This document shows positions 29,918-36,763 of a DNA stretch of 37,170 bases, in pieces. A program made the translations under genes and the position numbers. The notes under the pieces were generated by a model. The model worked only from the letters and a program-made list of their open reading frames with translations, was not told the origin of the DNA and did not search any database. Each line of letters starts with the position of its first letter. The first letter of the stretch is position 1. Location: contig CAZZBW010000010.1 of NCBI GenBank assembly GCA_964653045.1, positions 1 to 37,170 on the forward strand. Direction: 5' to 3'. The DNA is from DAOOPX01 sp964653045 (GTDB taxonomy: Bacteria > Patescibacteriota > Microgenomatia > UBA1400 > PJMF01).

Positions 29918-30976
29918 ATGATGAAGATTAGCAATGACCTATCTAAAACGCAGTGGGAAGCAGAAGTGGCAGAGTTTGGTGAAGCCAACTTCCTCCAAAG
30001 CTGGAATTGGGGTGAGTTTCAGCTGAGTTTGGGCAAAACTGTAGTGCGCTTGGCCTGGCAAGAACAAGAGACCGGCAAATATGTTGCTTTAACTCAAGCA
30101 GTGGTAGAAAAAGCCAGGCGCGGCGGTTACTTAGCCGTGGCTGGCGGACCTTTAATCGATTGGCAGAATCTGGAATTGGTTAAGGAAGTTTTTCAAGCTT
30201 TGCGAATCATTGCACAGGAAAATCGATGCTGGTTTGTGCGGTTTCGCCCACAAGCAGTGCTTGAGCAAGATAGTGAAAATTTGGCACAGTATCGCGTTCC
30301 TTCGCTCAAACAGAATACCGTCAAGATGATTGGCGGCTGTCAGGCGCCGATGCACCTGACAGCCGACCTAACCCTTCAACTTGATTTAAGCTCGCCTGAA
30401 GAAGAACTGTTGGCAAACATGCGGAAGAACCATCGCCAAAGCATCAATAAAGCAGCTAAGTTAGGCATAACCACTCGAATTAGTCACGATATTGGTGAAA
30501 TTCCGGCTTTTTATCAGGCTCAACAGCTACTGGCCAAGCGTCATGGTTTTGTGCCTTTTTCTCAAGAATTTCTGACTAAGCAATTTGCAGCTTTTAGTGC
30601 TGATAATCAAGTAGCACTAATTCATGCGGAGTATCAATCTCAACTTTTGGCCACTGCTTTTGTGATTTTTTATAATTATGAAGCAGTTTATCATTATGGA
30701 GTTTCGACAGAATTAAATCAGCAATTGCCAGGCAGTTATGCCAGCCAGTGGCGGGCAATCCAAGAAGCGAAGGCGAGAGGGTGCAAGCGATATAATTTTT
30801 GGGGTGTGGCACCCCTTGATCAGCCACACCATCGTTTTGCCGGAGTAGGTTTATTTAAACGTGGGTTTGGAGGGCGGGAAGTCGGCTACCTTCCCGCCCA
30901 GGACATTGTCATCGACCAGCGTTATTACTTGACCCGTATTTTCGAAATTGGGCGGAAAAAATTACGTAAGCTTTAA
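29918..30976 (+). CDS. FemABX-family aminoacyl transferase
   Basis: GNAT-fold transferase of 352 residues that in known members adds amino acids from aminoacyl-tRNA to peptidoglycan precursors. Visible are FLQSWNWGEFQLSLGK near the start, GGPLIDW, ELLANMRKNHRQSINKAAKLG in the middle, a second domain with HYGVSTELNQQLPGSYASQWRAIQEAKARGCKRYNFWG, and the FAGVGLFKRGFGG end. It has no tRNA-synthetase-like coiled arm. The start is ATG ATG, eight bases after TATGAT (29904-29909). Three hairpins lie in the gene (30334, 30803, 30872). Confidence 0.9.
   Translation: MMKISNDLSKTQWEAEVAEFGEANFLQSWNWGEFQLSLGKTVVRLAWQEQETGKYVALTQAVVEKARRGGYLAVAGGPLIDWQNLELVKEVFQALRIIAQENRCWFVRFRPQAVLEQDSENLAQYRVPSLKQNTVKMIGGCQAPMHLTADLTLQLDLSSPEEELLANMRKNHRQSINKAAKLGITTRISHDIGEIPAFYQAQQLLAKRHGFVPFSQEFLTKQFAAFSADNQVALIHAEYQSQLLATAFVIFYNYEAVYHYGVSTELNQQLPGSYASQWRAIQEAKARGCKRYNFWGVAPLDQPHHRFAGVGLFKRGFGGREVGYLPAQDIVIDQRYYLTRIFEIGRKKLRKL
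30334..30365. repeat. Perfect inverted repeat inside FemABX gene (11-bp arms, 10-nt loop)
   Basis: CGGCTGTCAGG (30334-30344) and CCTGACAGCCG (30355-30365). Confidence 0.94.
30803..30830. repeat. Inverted repeat inside FemABX gene (8-bp arms, 12-nt loop)
   Basis: GGTGTGGC (30803-30810) and GCCACACC (30823-30830). It encodes the FWGVAPLDQPHHR segment. Confidence 0.7.
30872..30899. repeat. Perfect inverted repeat inside FemABX gene (10-bp arms, 8-nt loop)
   Basis: GGGCGGGAAG (30872-30881) and CTTCCCGCCC (30890-30899), near the end of the gene. Confidence 0.94.
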
Positions 30977-30978
30977 AT

Positions 30979-32388
30979 TTATTTTCGGGAAATTTGGTAA
31001 CTGGGCAATCTTTCGAGAAAGATTGCCGCTACATCTTCAACGATAAATTGTTGGAATTCTTGATAAATTGCTAATCTTTCACTTGCGTCAAGAGTCTGCC
31101 TACCTTTTTCCAGCAAGGTGTCAATGCGGGTGTTTTTGTAATTTGAAAAATTTCCAGGCTGACCAGAATGCCACAGCTCATATTGATCTGGATCTTTGGG
31201 AGCAGTTTGACCAATTAAGATTAGATCAAACTCACTAGTACTAGGAAAATTACTGATTCGCAGATTTATTTCGATCGCAAGGTTGTTACACAACTCTTTT
31301 TCTTTGATCGAGTTATCAGTTTGACATTTAGCTACCGCAAGTCGCCCCAACTCTTCCCATTCGTTTTTGAAGGTTTCAGCTTGGGGGGTGAACAAAGTAG
31401 TTGTCACAAAAGTCAAGGAGAGTTTTTCTCTGGGTAACTCCTCAAGTAGTCGCTCAACCGCGCGATCTAAGTCTTTTTCATAGGTTTTTATTCCCGCCAA
31501 ACTGACCCAGGAGCTGTTACTGATTGGGCTGAATGCCCGATACTCTGGCGCAGGTTTGGTAATGGCATAAGCCAAGGCTAACCGGACGTTTTTGGTAAAG
31601 AAGGAACGGGTGTGATTGAAGAAAATTGCTGAGTATTGGTCTGGATTAATTTTGGCTGTAATTGCGACGTTGTCCCACTGCATAAGTGGCCAGACTTGAG
31701 CCAAGTCTGGCAACACATCAACTTCACCCTTTTTAAAGGCTTCAGTCGCTAGTTTTTCAGTCATGTAGAATCGGTAAATTAATCTTTCTTCGGCCGAATC
31801 AAGTCTGATCTCTTTCAAAAATCGATCATTGGTTTTGAGTTGGTAATCGCTGATGTGATAGGGACCGAGACCGATCAAGGTAGGTTTTTTGATAATGCCC
31901 CAGCGAGTCAGTTGTCCTTCTTTAAATAATGGGGCAGCTACAGTACTGGGGAAAGGGCTGTACGGTGCAGGTAGCTTAAACACAATATCATTCTTAGTGA
32001 TGATTGTCTCAAGATTGGGAAATTGATAGGAAATCTCATCAGTTTTCAGCAGATCGCCGTTTTGCCAATATTGGTTCTCGCGGATGAGAAAACGATAAGC
32101 AGTGCCTTCTTGTTCGACTGTCCAGCGTTCCGCGAGCATGGGCGAGACTGAGTTATCGGTTTCGATCTTTGTCAATCCAACTGAGATTTTTTCGGAGATT
32201 TCGTTAGGTAGAGTTTGGAGGGTGTATTGACCAATTAAGCCGACATACTTGGTGGTTTTGCTCTCCAGATTTTGTAAAATCTGAGGCAAAACCACAGAAA
32301 AGATAGCAATCGCTGCCACCAAAGTTACAGTAAACAACACACCATACTTCTTGATATAGGCCACCAAGTACCAGTAAATTTTACGCAT
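30979..32388 (-). CDS. Peptide-type solute-binding protein, membrane anchored (SBP family 5)
   Basis: Extracytoplasmic binding protein of 469 residues related to OppA/DppA. One N-terminal membrane helix lies at about 17-39; there is no lipobox. Family segments are MLAERWTVEQEGTAYRFLIRENQYWQNGD, IGLGPYHISDYQ, VDVLPDL, FFNHTRSFFTKNVRLALAYAI and an end with YQEFQQFIVEDVAAIFLERLPSY. No permease or ATPase genes are nearby, so its transport partner is unknown. It starts three bases after secG. Hairpins lie at 31004 and 31689. Confidence 0.87.
   Translation of the reverse strand: MRKIYWYLVAYIKKYGVLFTVTLVAAIAIFSVVLPQILQNLESKTTKYVGLIGQYTLQTLPNEISEKISVGLTKIETDNSVSPMLAERWTVEQEGTAYRFLIRENQYWQNGDLLKTDEISYQFPNLETIITKNDIVFKLPAPYSPFPSTVAAPLFKEGQLTRWGIIKKPTLIGLGPYHISDYQLKTNDRFLKEIRLDSAEERLIYRFYMTEKLATEAFKKGEVDVLPDLAQVWPLMQWDNVAITAKINPDQYSAIFFNHTRSFFTKNVRLALAYAITKPAPEYRAFSPISNSSWVSLAGIKTYEKDLDRAVERLLEELPREKLSLTFVTTTLFTPQAETFKNEWEELGRLAVAKCQTDNSIKEKELCNNLAIEINLRISNFPSTSEFDLILIGQTAPKDPDQYELWHSGQPGNFSNYKNTRIDTLLEKGRQTLDASERLAIYQEFQQFIVEDVAAIFLERLPSYQISRK
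31004..31027. repeat. Perfect inverted repeat at the end of the solute-binding protein gene (10-bp arms, CGAG loop)
   Basis: GGCAATCTTT (31004-31013) and AAAGATTGCC (31018-31027). It lies about 40 bases before the stop codon on the minus strand. It could work as a terminator stem, although the coding sequence continues through it and no T-tract follows. Confidence 0.93.
31689..31711. repeat. Perfect inverted repeat inside the solute-binding protein gene (10-bp arms, 3-nt loop)
   Basis: GCCAGACTTG (31689-31698) and CAAGTCTGGC (31702-31711) around AGC. Confidence 0.95.
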
Positions 32389-32391
32389 AAC

Positions 32392-32607
32392 TTAGTTCAT
32401 CAAAGCCGCCAACGAAAACACCACGAACAACAGCACGCAAAGAATGGTGAGGTAGAAAATCAATTTTTCCACACCCCTTTTGGTGTGGTAGGTTTCGCCG
32501 CCGCCGCCCCAAGTAGCTCCAAGTCCGGTTCCTTGGGCTTGAAGTAAAATCAGGGTAACAATCAAGATCGCAAGCAATATTTGACCGATGTTAATGAAAT
32601 TCAACAT
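32392..32607 (-). CDS. secG: Protein translocase subunit SecG
   Basis: Small two-helix subunit of SecYEG, 71 residues. The pattern is helix 1 (ILLAILIVTLILLQAQG), the glycine-rich turn TGLGATWGGGGETYHTKRGVEK, then helix 2. GGAG lies before the ATG. A 7-bp inverted repeat (32469-32475 with 32482-32488) codes for the TKRGVE turn. It lies between rny and the solute-binding protein. Confidence 0.93.
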   Translation of the reverse strand: MLNFINIGQILLAILIVTLILLQAQGTGLGATWGGGGETYHTKRGVEKLIFYLTILCVLLFVVFSLAALMN

Positions 32608-32630
32608 ATGATTACTCCATTTTACACTAT

Positions 32631-34226
32631 TTAATGAGCTATCTCCTGGTGCCTGTTTTCTCTGATGACTGTGACAGTGACTGTGCCTGGGTAAGTGAGT
32701 TTTTCTTTCACTTCGTCGCGAATTTTACGGCTGATAACCATCACGTCGTCATCCTTAGATTGCTCTGGTTTGAGTAAGACGCGTACCTCTCGACCTGCTT
32801 GAATTGCATAAGCTTGCTTGACTTCAGGATAGCTTTGAGCAATGTCTTCCAAATTCTTCAACCTGGTGACATACTCATCATAATTCTCATATCGGGCGCC
32901 AGGTCTCGATCCAGAAATCGCATCGGCGATGTAAACCACCATCTGTTCTGGTCCAGAAAATGATTCATCTTCATGATGTTGTGAAATACAGTCAAGCACT
33001 GGTTGAGGCATGCCATATTTTTTGGCAATTTTCAGTCCCAGCTCTACGTGACTACCTTCAGCTTCGTCAGATACTTTGCCGATGTCGTGGAGTAAACAAC
33101 CCAGCTTGACAGTGTTGACATCTAGTCCTAGCTCGCTGGCTAGTTTGGCTCCAATTTTTGTTTCTTCAAGAGTGTGGGTTATTAAGCTCTGACCATAAGA
33201 AAAACGATACTTGAACTTACCAATCATACGCATTAACTCAACAGGTAGGTTGTATACACCCAAGTCGTGACAAAGCTTTTTACCTGCTTCGAAGACAATT
33301 TTGTCAATTTCTTGTTTGACTTTGGCCACAGTTTCTTCAATCCGACTTGGTTGAATGCGACCGTCTTTAATCAATCGCTCCAGCGAAATCCGGGCAATTT
33401 CTCTGCGCACTGGATCAAAACAAGACAGGCGTACCTCAGTGGGTGAGACGTCAAGATCAACGTCTACGCCAGTTTCGTGTTCGAAAGAATTGATATTCTT
33501 TCCGCCCTTACCGATGATCTTGCCCTTTGTCTCTTCGTTTGGTAGCTGAACAAGTGACACGGTGTATTCTGGTACATACTCAGTCGCGCCATGGAACATG
33601 GCGTTAACCAAAATCTCTTTACTTTTTTCTTCAGCTTCTGCTTGGGCTTCTTCTTGTTTCTGCCTGATGAATTGAGCCATCTCTTTTTTGAGAGATTTTT
33701 CCAGTTCAGCCATTAGCTGTTGTTTGGCTTCATCAGTGGTCAAGCTGGCTACACCCTCAAGTTTGGCTAGCGCTTTTCTTCTCAGCTCTTCTAATTCGAG
33801 CTTAACGTTGTTCAGTTGATCCTGTTTTTTATCCAGTTCGCCCTCACGCACACTCAGGCTTTCGAGGCGCAAATCAATCCTATCTAACTTTTTTTCTAAC
33901 GAGCGTTGCTGCTCTTCGATCTGTTTGGTGAGCAAGCGGGCTTGCTCTTCTGCCTGGCTACGAACCGAAAGCGCCTCAGTACGAGCCTCAACAATAATTT
34001 CGCGTGCTTTGGCTTGAGCTTCTCTGAAGGCAACCTCATCTATTGCTGCAGTTTTAATTACTGCTGGAGCTGGAGGAGTAGGTGAAGGAGCGGCAATGGA
34101 AGGTTGGACTGGTTTGACCAGTTGAGGGGGTTTTTTGAGTGGAGCATGACTTGCGGGTTTTCCATGAGGAGCGCGGATAGAAACATCTTTATTGAAAAGT
34201 GTTGATAAATTACTGAAAAATGACAT
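32631..34226 (-). CDS. rny: Ribonuclease Y without N-terminal membrane helix
   Basis: Endoribonuclease that starts mRNA decay, 531 residues. The order is a Pro/Ala-rich N-terminus (about 18-60), a long coiled coil (about 65-205), a KH domain with IIGKGGKNINSFE near 238-252, and the HD domain with LLHDIGKVSDE near 378-388 and SQHHEDE. Known RNase Y proteins begin with a membrane helix; this one begins MSFFSNLSTLFNKDVSIRA with no hydrophobic stretch. An in-frame TAG lies five codons upstream, so no longer start is missed. A 7-bp inverted repeat is at 33587-33603. Confidence 0.95.
   Translation of the reverse strand: MSFFSNLSTLFNKDVSIRAPHGKPASHAPLKKPPQLVKPVQPSIAAPSPTPPAPAVIKTAAIDEVAFREAQAKAREIIVEARTEALSVRSQAEEQARLLTKQIEEQQRSLEKKLDRIDLRLESLSVREGELDKKQDQLNNVKLELEELRRKALAKLEGVASLTTDEAKQQLMAELEKSLKKEMAQFIRQKQEEAQAEAEEKSKEILVNAMFHGATEYVPEYTVSLVQLPNEETKGKIIGKGGKNINSFEHETGVDVDLDVSPTEVRLSCFDPVRREIARISLERLIKDGRIQPSRIEETVAKVKQEIDKIVFEAGKKLCHDLGVYNLPVELMRMIGKFKYRFSYGQSLITHTLEETKIGAKLASELGLDVNTVKLGCLLHDIGKVSDEAEGSHVELGLKIAKKYGMPQPVLDCISQHHEDESFSGPEQMVVYIADAISGSRPGARYENYDEYVTRLKNLEDIAQSYPEVKQAYAIQAGREVRVLLKPEQSKDDDVMVISRKIRDEVKEKLTYPGTVTVTVIRENRHQEIAH
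33587..33603. repeat. Inverted repeat inside rny (7-bp arms, 3-nt loop)
   Basis: CGCCATG (33587-33593) and CATGGCG (33597-33603) around GAA. Confidence 0.6.
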
Positions 34227-34508
34227 ATATACTTCTTTCTAAATCGCAGAGAAATCACTAACCGCGGGAAAAATAAATTCGTTTGGGTTGCTTGGTTTGG
34301 CTGCACAAATGGCAGCTCTTAATCCAAGCAACCACCAAGTAAATGCAACTTTAGACAAATAGTAGCTAAGTTCTGCACATTGGTCATGTTATACAAACTG
34401 ATTTTTCCTCAAGTGTTATCTATACGATGTTGTTACGACTTACGCCGTCGATTATAACCGCACGCAACTAAAGCGTCAATTGCAGTTGCGACTCATGTTG
34501 TAAGTATT
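34227..34508 (-). promoter_or_regulatory. Gap between recA and rny: promoter and long structured leader of rny
   Basis: The 282-base gap holds no convincing gene. On the minus strand TTGACG (34479-34474) and TATAAT (34456-34451), spaced 17 bp, form a strong promoter. The rny mRNA would have a leader of about 215 bases. In it, GGTTGCTTGG pairs with CCAAGCAACC (34324-34333 with 34286-34295), enclosing GCTGC/GCAGC (34313-34317 with 34301-34305), a two-level stem-loop. No known riboswitch class is recognised. Confidence 0.65.
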
Positions 34509-35579
34509 TTATTCTTTTTTTGGAGGCTCACTTGGCTTAATTGCTTGCCAAATTTCTTTTTTGAGTTGTTCGACTAACGTCGGATTTTCACTTAGATAAG
34601 TTTTGACAGCTTCCCTTCCTTGGGCAAGAGTCGAATCTTGGTACTTGAAAAAACTGCCAGATTTGACAATCACCCCAGTTTGCACACCCAAGTCAACGAC
34701 ATCGCCCAAAATCGAGATACCATTATCATCCATATCGAACTCAGCCATTTGGAACGGTGGAGCAACTTTATTCTTTTTGACTTTAACGCGGTGGCGAGTA
34801 CCGATGACTTTTTCTCCTTCTTGGATATTGGCAATTTTGCGCACGTCCAAACGGATTGATGCATAGAACTTTAGGGCGTTGCCACCCGTGGTGGTTTCTG
34901 GATTACCAAACATTACCCCAATTTTCATCCGGATTTGATTGGTGAAAATCACCAAAGTCTTGGTTTTATTGATGGTGGCGGCCAGCTTGCGCATCGCTTG
35001 AGACATCAAGCGAGCTTGTTTTCCGACTTGACTGTCGCCCATCTCGCCCTCGATCTCAGATTTTGGTACCAAGGCCGCCACCGAGTCGATCACCACGATA
35101 TCAACTCCGCCAGAGCGAATCAGTGTCTCAGCAATTTCAAGAGCTTGTTCGCCATAATCTGGCTGAGAGATTAACAGAGCATCGAGATTCACACCAATAT
35201 TTTGAGCGCGTAAGGGATCGAGAGCATGCTCGACATCAATAAAAGCCGCAGTGCCGCCTTTCTTTTGTACCTCGGCAATGGCGTGGAGACACAGGGTGGT
35301 TTTACCGGAAGCTTCGGGTCCATAAATCTCGACAATTCTCCCTTTGGGATATCCTCCAACACCCAACGCCAGATTTAAAGCTAAAGAACCAGTTGAAATA
35401 ACTGGAATCTGACCCAACTCTTTGAGTGAGTTTCCCATGCGCATAATCGAGCCCTTGCCGTAATCTTTTTCAATCTGTTGAATGGCAATCTCAACGGCTT
35501 GATTCCTCCCCTCCATTTCTTTACTAATTGGAGCTTTTTTCTCAGATTCCTCTGTGGTTTTACTCTTGGTTTTGTTCAT
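34509..35579 (-). CDS. recA: Recombinase RecA
   Basis: Strand-exchange ATPase of DNA repair, 356 residues. Walker A is GPEASGKTT (about 87-95); MAW-type segments, IVVIDSVAALVPKSEIEGEMGD (Walker B and loop L1 region), and TNQIRMKIGVMFGNPETTTGGNALKFYAS (L2 region) are intact. The ATG at 35579 has AAGGAG five bases upstream; a GTG at 35585 falls in that site. It is a single-gene unit with a promoter upstream and rny separately promoted downstream. Confidence 0.98.
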   Translation of the reverse strand: MNKTKSKTTEESEKKAPISKEMEGRNQAVEIAIQQIEKDYGKGSIMRMGNSLKELGQIPVISTGSLALNLALGVGGYPKGRIVEIYGPEASGKTTLCLHAIAEVQKKGGTAAFIDVEHALDPLRAQNIGVNLDALLISQPDYGEQALEIAETLIRSGGVDIVVIDSVAALVPKSEIEGEMGDSQVGKQARLMSQAMRKLAATINKTKTLVIFTNQIRMKIGVMFGNPETTTGGNALKFYASIRLDVRKIANIQEGEKVIGTRHRVKVKKNKVAPPFQMAEFDMDDNGISILGDVVDLGVQTGVIVKSGSFFKYQDSTLAQGREAVKTYLSENPTLVEQLKKEIWQAIKPSEPPKKE

Positions 35580-35606
35580 AGACACTCCTTTGTTGATATA
35601 GTGCTT

Positions 35607-35635
35607 TATATACGTGAAAGTACTTTAACTGTCAA
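35607..35635 (-). promoter_or_regulatory. recA promoter with internal palindrome
   Basis: On the minus strand, a perfect TTGACA (35635-35630) and TATATA (35612-35607) are spaced 17 bp. The spacer contains the 10-bp palindrome AAAGTACTTT (35617-35626), in the place where an SOS repressor would sit. It does not match the known LexA boxes I know, and no lexA gene is in the window. Confidence 0.65.
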
Positions 35636-35678
35636 TTCTTACATTTATCTGTATTTTCGGTGGTGTAGAATATCGCTA

Positions 35679-35766
35679 CGGGGAGTAGTTCAGCCCGCCT
35701 GCAACGCTATGCGTAGCATTGCGGGCAGGATGGCTAGAATGTCCCGCCAGCGGCGGGATAGTCGCA
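35679..35766 (+). pseudogene. Broken tRNA-Pro copy with palindromic insert
   Basis: The 15 bases at 35679-35693 and the 12 bases at 35730-35741 are identical to consecutive parts of the intact tRNA (35834-35860). Between them is a clean 36-base insert (35694-35729) that is itself an imperfect palindrome, landing in the D-loop. The anticodon arm is replaced by a same-length hairpin, TCCCGCCAGCGGCGGGA (35742-35758). The T-arm and 3' acceptor strand are missing. Confidence 0.8.
35694..35729. repeat. Palindromic 36-base insert in the broken tRNA
   Basis: Read against its own reverse complement, it matches at 30 of 36 positions, and all mismatches are C/T or G/A. It starts CCCGCCTGCAA and ends TTGCGGGCAGG. 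The flanking sequence is uninterrupted in the intact tRNA copy, which fixes the insertion point exactly. Confidence 0.8.
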
Positions 35767-35791
35767 AACGCACAAGTATTTTAATTAGTGA

Positions 35792-35822
35792 TTGAAGAAC
35801 CTGCGACCGCTTGCGTTATAAT
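35792..35822 (+). promoter_or_regulatory. Promoter of tRNA-Pro
   Basis: A perfect TATAAT at 35817-35822 lies 11 bases before the tRNA. The nearest -35 is TTGAAG (35792-35797) with a long 19-bp spacing. The 12 bases at 35797-35808 are the reverse complement of the T-arm start of the intact tRNA (GGTCGCAGGTTC). Confidence 0.5.
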
Positions 35823-35833
35823 TAATAGTAATA

Positions 35834-35907
35834 CGGGGAGTAGTTCAGATGGCTAGAATGCTCGCATGGGGTGCGAGTGGTCGCAGGTTCGAGTCCTGTC
35901 TCCCCGA
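35834..35907 (+). tRNA. tRNA-Pro (anticodon GGG)
   Basis: A complete cloverleaf can be folded: acceptor CGGGGAG (35834-35840) with CTCCCCG (35900-35906), discriminator A, D-stem GTTC, anticodon stem CTCGC/GCGAG around loop ATGGGGT, giving anticodon GGG, and T-arm GCAGG-TTCGAGT-CCTGT. The C1-G72 pair is normal for tRNA-Pro. CCA is not encoded. Broken copies lie on both sides. Confidence 0.93.
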
Positions 35908-35911
35908 CAGA
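35892..35911 (+). repeat. Direct repeat of the tRNA 3' end, copy 1
   Basis: AGTCCTGTCTCCCCGACAGA, the 3' end of the intact tRNA, recurs exactly at 35964-35983. Confidence 0.9.
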
Positions 35912-35924
35912 GCGAAGTGATGGA

Positions 35925-35983
35925 GGGGAGAACAAGGCGAGAAGTTTATCCCGCTAAGCGGGAAGTCCTGTCTCCCCGACAGA
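35925..35983 (+). pseudogene. Second tRNA remnant downstream, with a small palindrome
   Basis: GGGGAG (35925-35930) can pair with CTCCCC (35972-35977) like an acceptor stem. Between them are GAACAAGGCGAGAAG, loosely like the D-arm, and the hairpin TCCCGC-TAA-GCGGGA (35949-35963). The 3' 20 bases (35964-35983) are identical to the intact tRNA 3' end. No T-stem can be formed, so this is not a working tRNA. Confidence 0.6.
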
Positions 35984-36008
35984 AAAAAGCACTCGTTGTC
36001 TGTTTATC

Positions 36009-36038
36009 TAGACTTACCGTTGTATTTGGTTGTATAGT
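36009..36038 (+). promoter_or_regulatory. Promoter of the DedA-family gene, predicted leaderless
   Basis: TAGACT (36009-36014) and TATAGT (36033-36038) are spaced 18 bp. The ATG at 36048 begins nine bases after the -10 without a Shine-Dalgarno site. Confidence 0.45.
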
Positions 36039-36047
36039 AGCGCCCAT

Positions 36048-36728
36048 ATGCTGTCTTCGTTAATTGATCCCCTGATTAAGTTGCTTCATCAATTGGCTGG
36101 AGTAGTGCCATTACCTGTGTTTACGTTTGTGGGGGCGCTGATTGAAGAAATTGTGGCGCCGATCCCGTCACCGATTGTCATGACCCTGGCAGGGTCGATG
36201 GCTGCCTCTTTGGGCGCGTCTTGGATCTATCTGGGATGGTTGGCGCTGATCGGCGCTGTGGGTAAAACCATTGGTAGTTACATTGTTTATGTGATTGCAG
36301 ACAAAGGTGAAGATCTAATAATGATCAAGTTTGGCAAGTACATTGGTCTTACCCATCGTGAAGTAGAAACAATCAGCAAGCATCTAAATCACGGCTGGCG
36401 CGACGAAATTGTCATTTTTCTGCTGAGAGCAGTGCCGATCATGCCCACTGCGCCTGTTTCAATTGTGTGTGGCATGATCAAGGTCAGGTTGGCGACGTAT
36501 TTATCTGCCACCTTTTTTGGCACCTTGGTCAGAAATATTTTTTATCTTTATCTTGGGTTTACCAGCGTGGGAGCGCTTGAGTCGCTCAACGAAGGGATTG
36601 ATAGTATGGAGAAATTTGGCTATATAATTCTCTTAGGGTTGATCGCACTCCTTTTTGGTTATATTTATTACCAAAAGAAAAAAAATGCTGGTATGAATTT
36701 TCTTGAGAAAAAGACAAAAGTAAATTAG
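36048..36728 (+). CDS. DedA-family membrane protein
   Basis: Integral membrane protein of 226 residues in the DedA/SNARE-associated family; known members are lipid flippases for undecaprenyl phosphate or phosphatidylethanolamine. Family marks are FVGALIEEIVAPIPSPIVMTLAGSMA with the acidic residues and APIPSP turn, GKTIGSYIVYVIADKGED, and LLRAVPIMPTAPVSIVCGMIKVRLATYLSATFFGTLVRN with the conserved RxxPxxxxxxS pattern. About five hydrophobic segments are seen. The ATG at 36048 is preferred to a TTG at 36030. Confidence 0.88.
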   Translation: MLSSLIDPLIKLLHQLAGVVPLPVFTFVGALIEEIVAPIPSPIVMTLAGSMAASLGASWIYLGWLALIGAVGKTIGSYIVYVIADKGEDLIMIKFGKYIGLTHREVETISKHLNHGWRDEIVIFLLRAVPIMPTAPVSIVCGMIKVRLATYLSATFFGTLVRNIFYLYLGFTSVGALESLNEGIDSMEKFGYIILLGLIALLFGYIYYQKKKNAGMNFLEKKTKVN

Positions 36729-36763
36729 TGTTATATATAAGTGATAGAGTAGAGGAAATTAAT

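Noticed and set aside
8815..31711. The hairpins as intrinsic terminators
   Set aside because: Each lies within an intact reading frame and lacks a T-tract on the coding strand.
34058..34306. 82-codon open frame in the rny leader
   Set aside because: It runs far into rny in another frame, has no family features and lacks a ribosome site.
34603..34866. Overlapping open frames antisense to recA (87 and 79 codons)
   Set aside because: They mirror the recA codon pattern, have no ribosome site and no recognisable content.
35478..35795. Open frame of 105 codons across the recA promoter and broken tRNA
   Set aside because: It starts inside recA on the opposite strand and reads through promoter and hairpins.
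35892..35983. Direct repeat of the tRNA 3' end as attachment sites of an integrated element
   Set aside because: Only 52 bases lie between the copies and no integrase is nearby; a tRNA remnant explains it better.
35866..36063. Open frame of 65 codons crossing the tRNA
   Set aside because: It starts inside the tRNA and runs through the remnants; there is no protein-like content.
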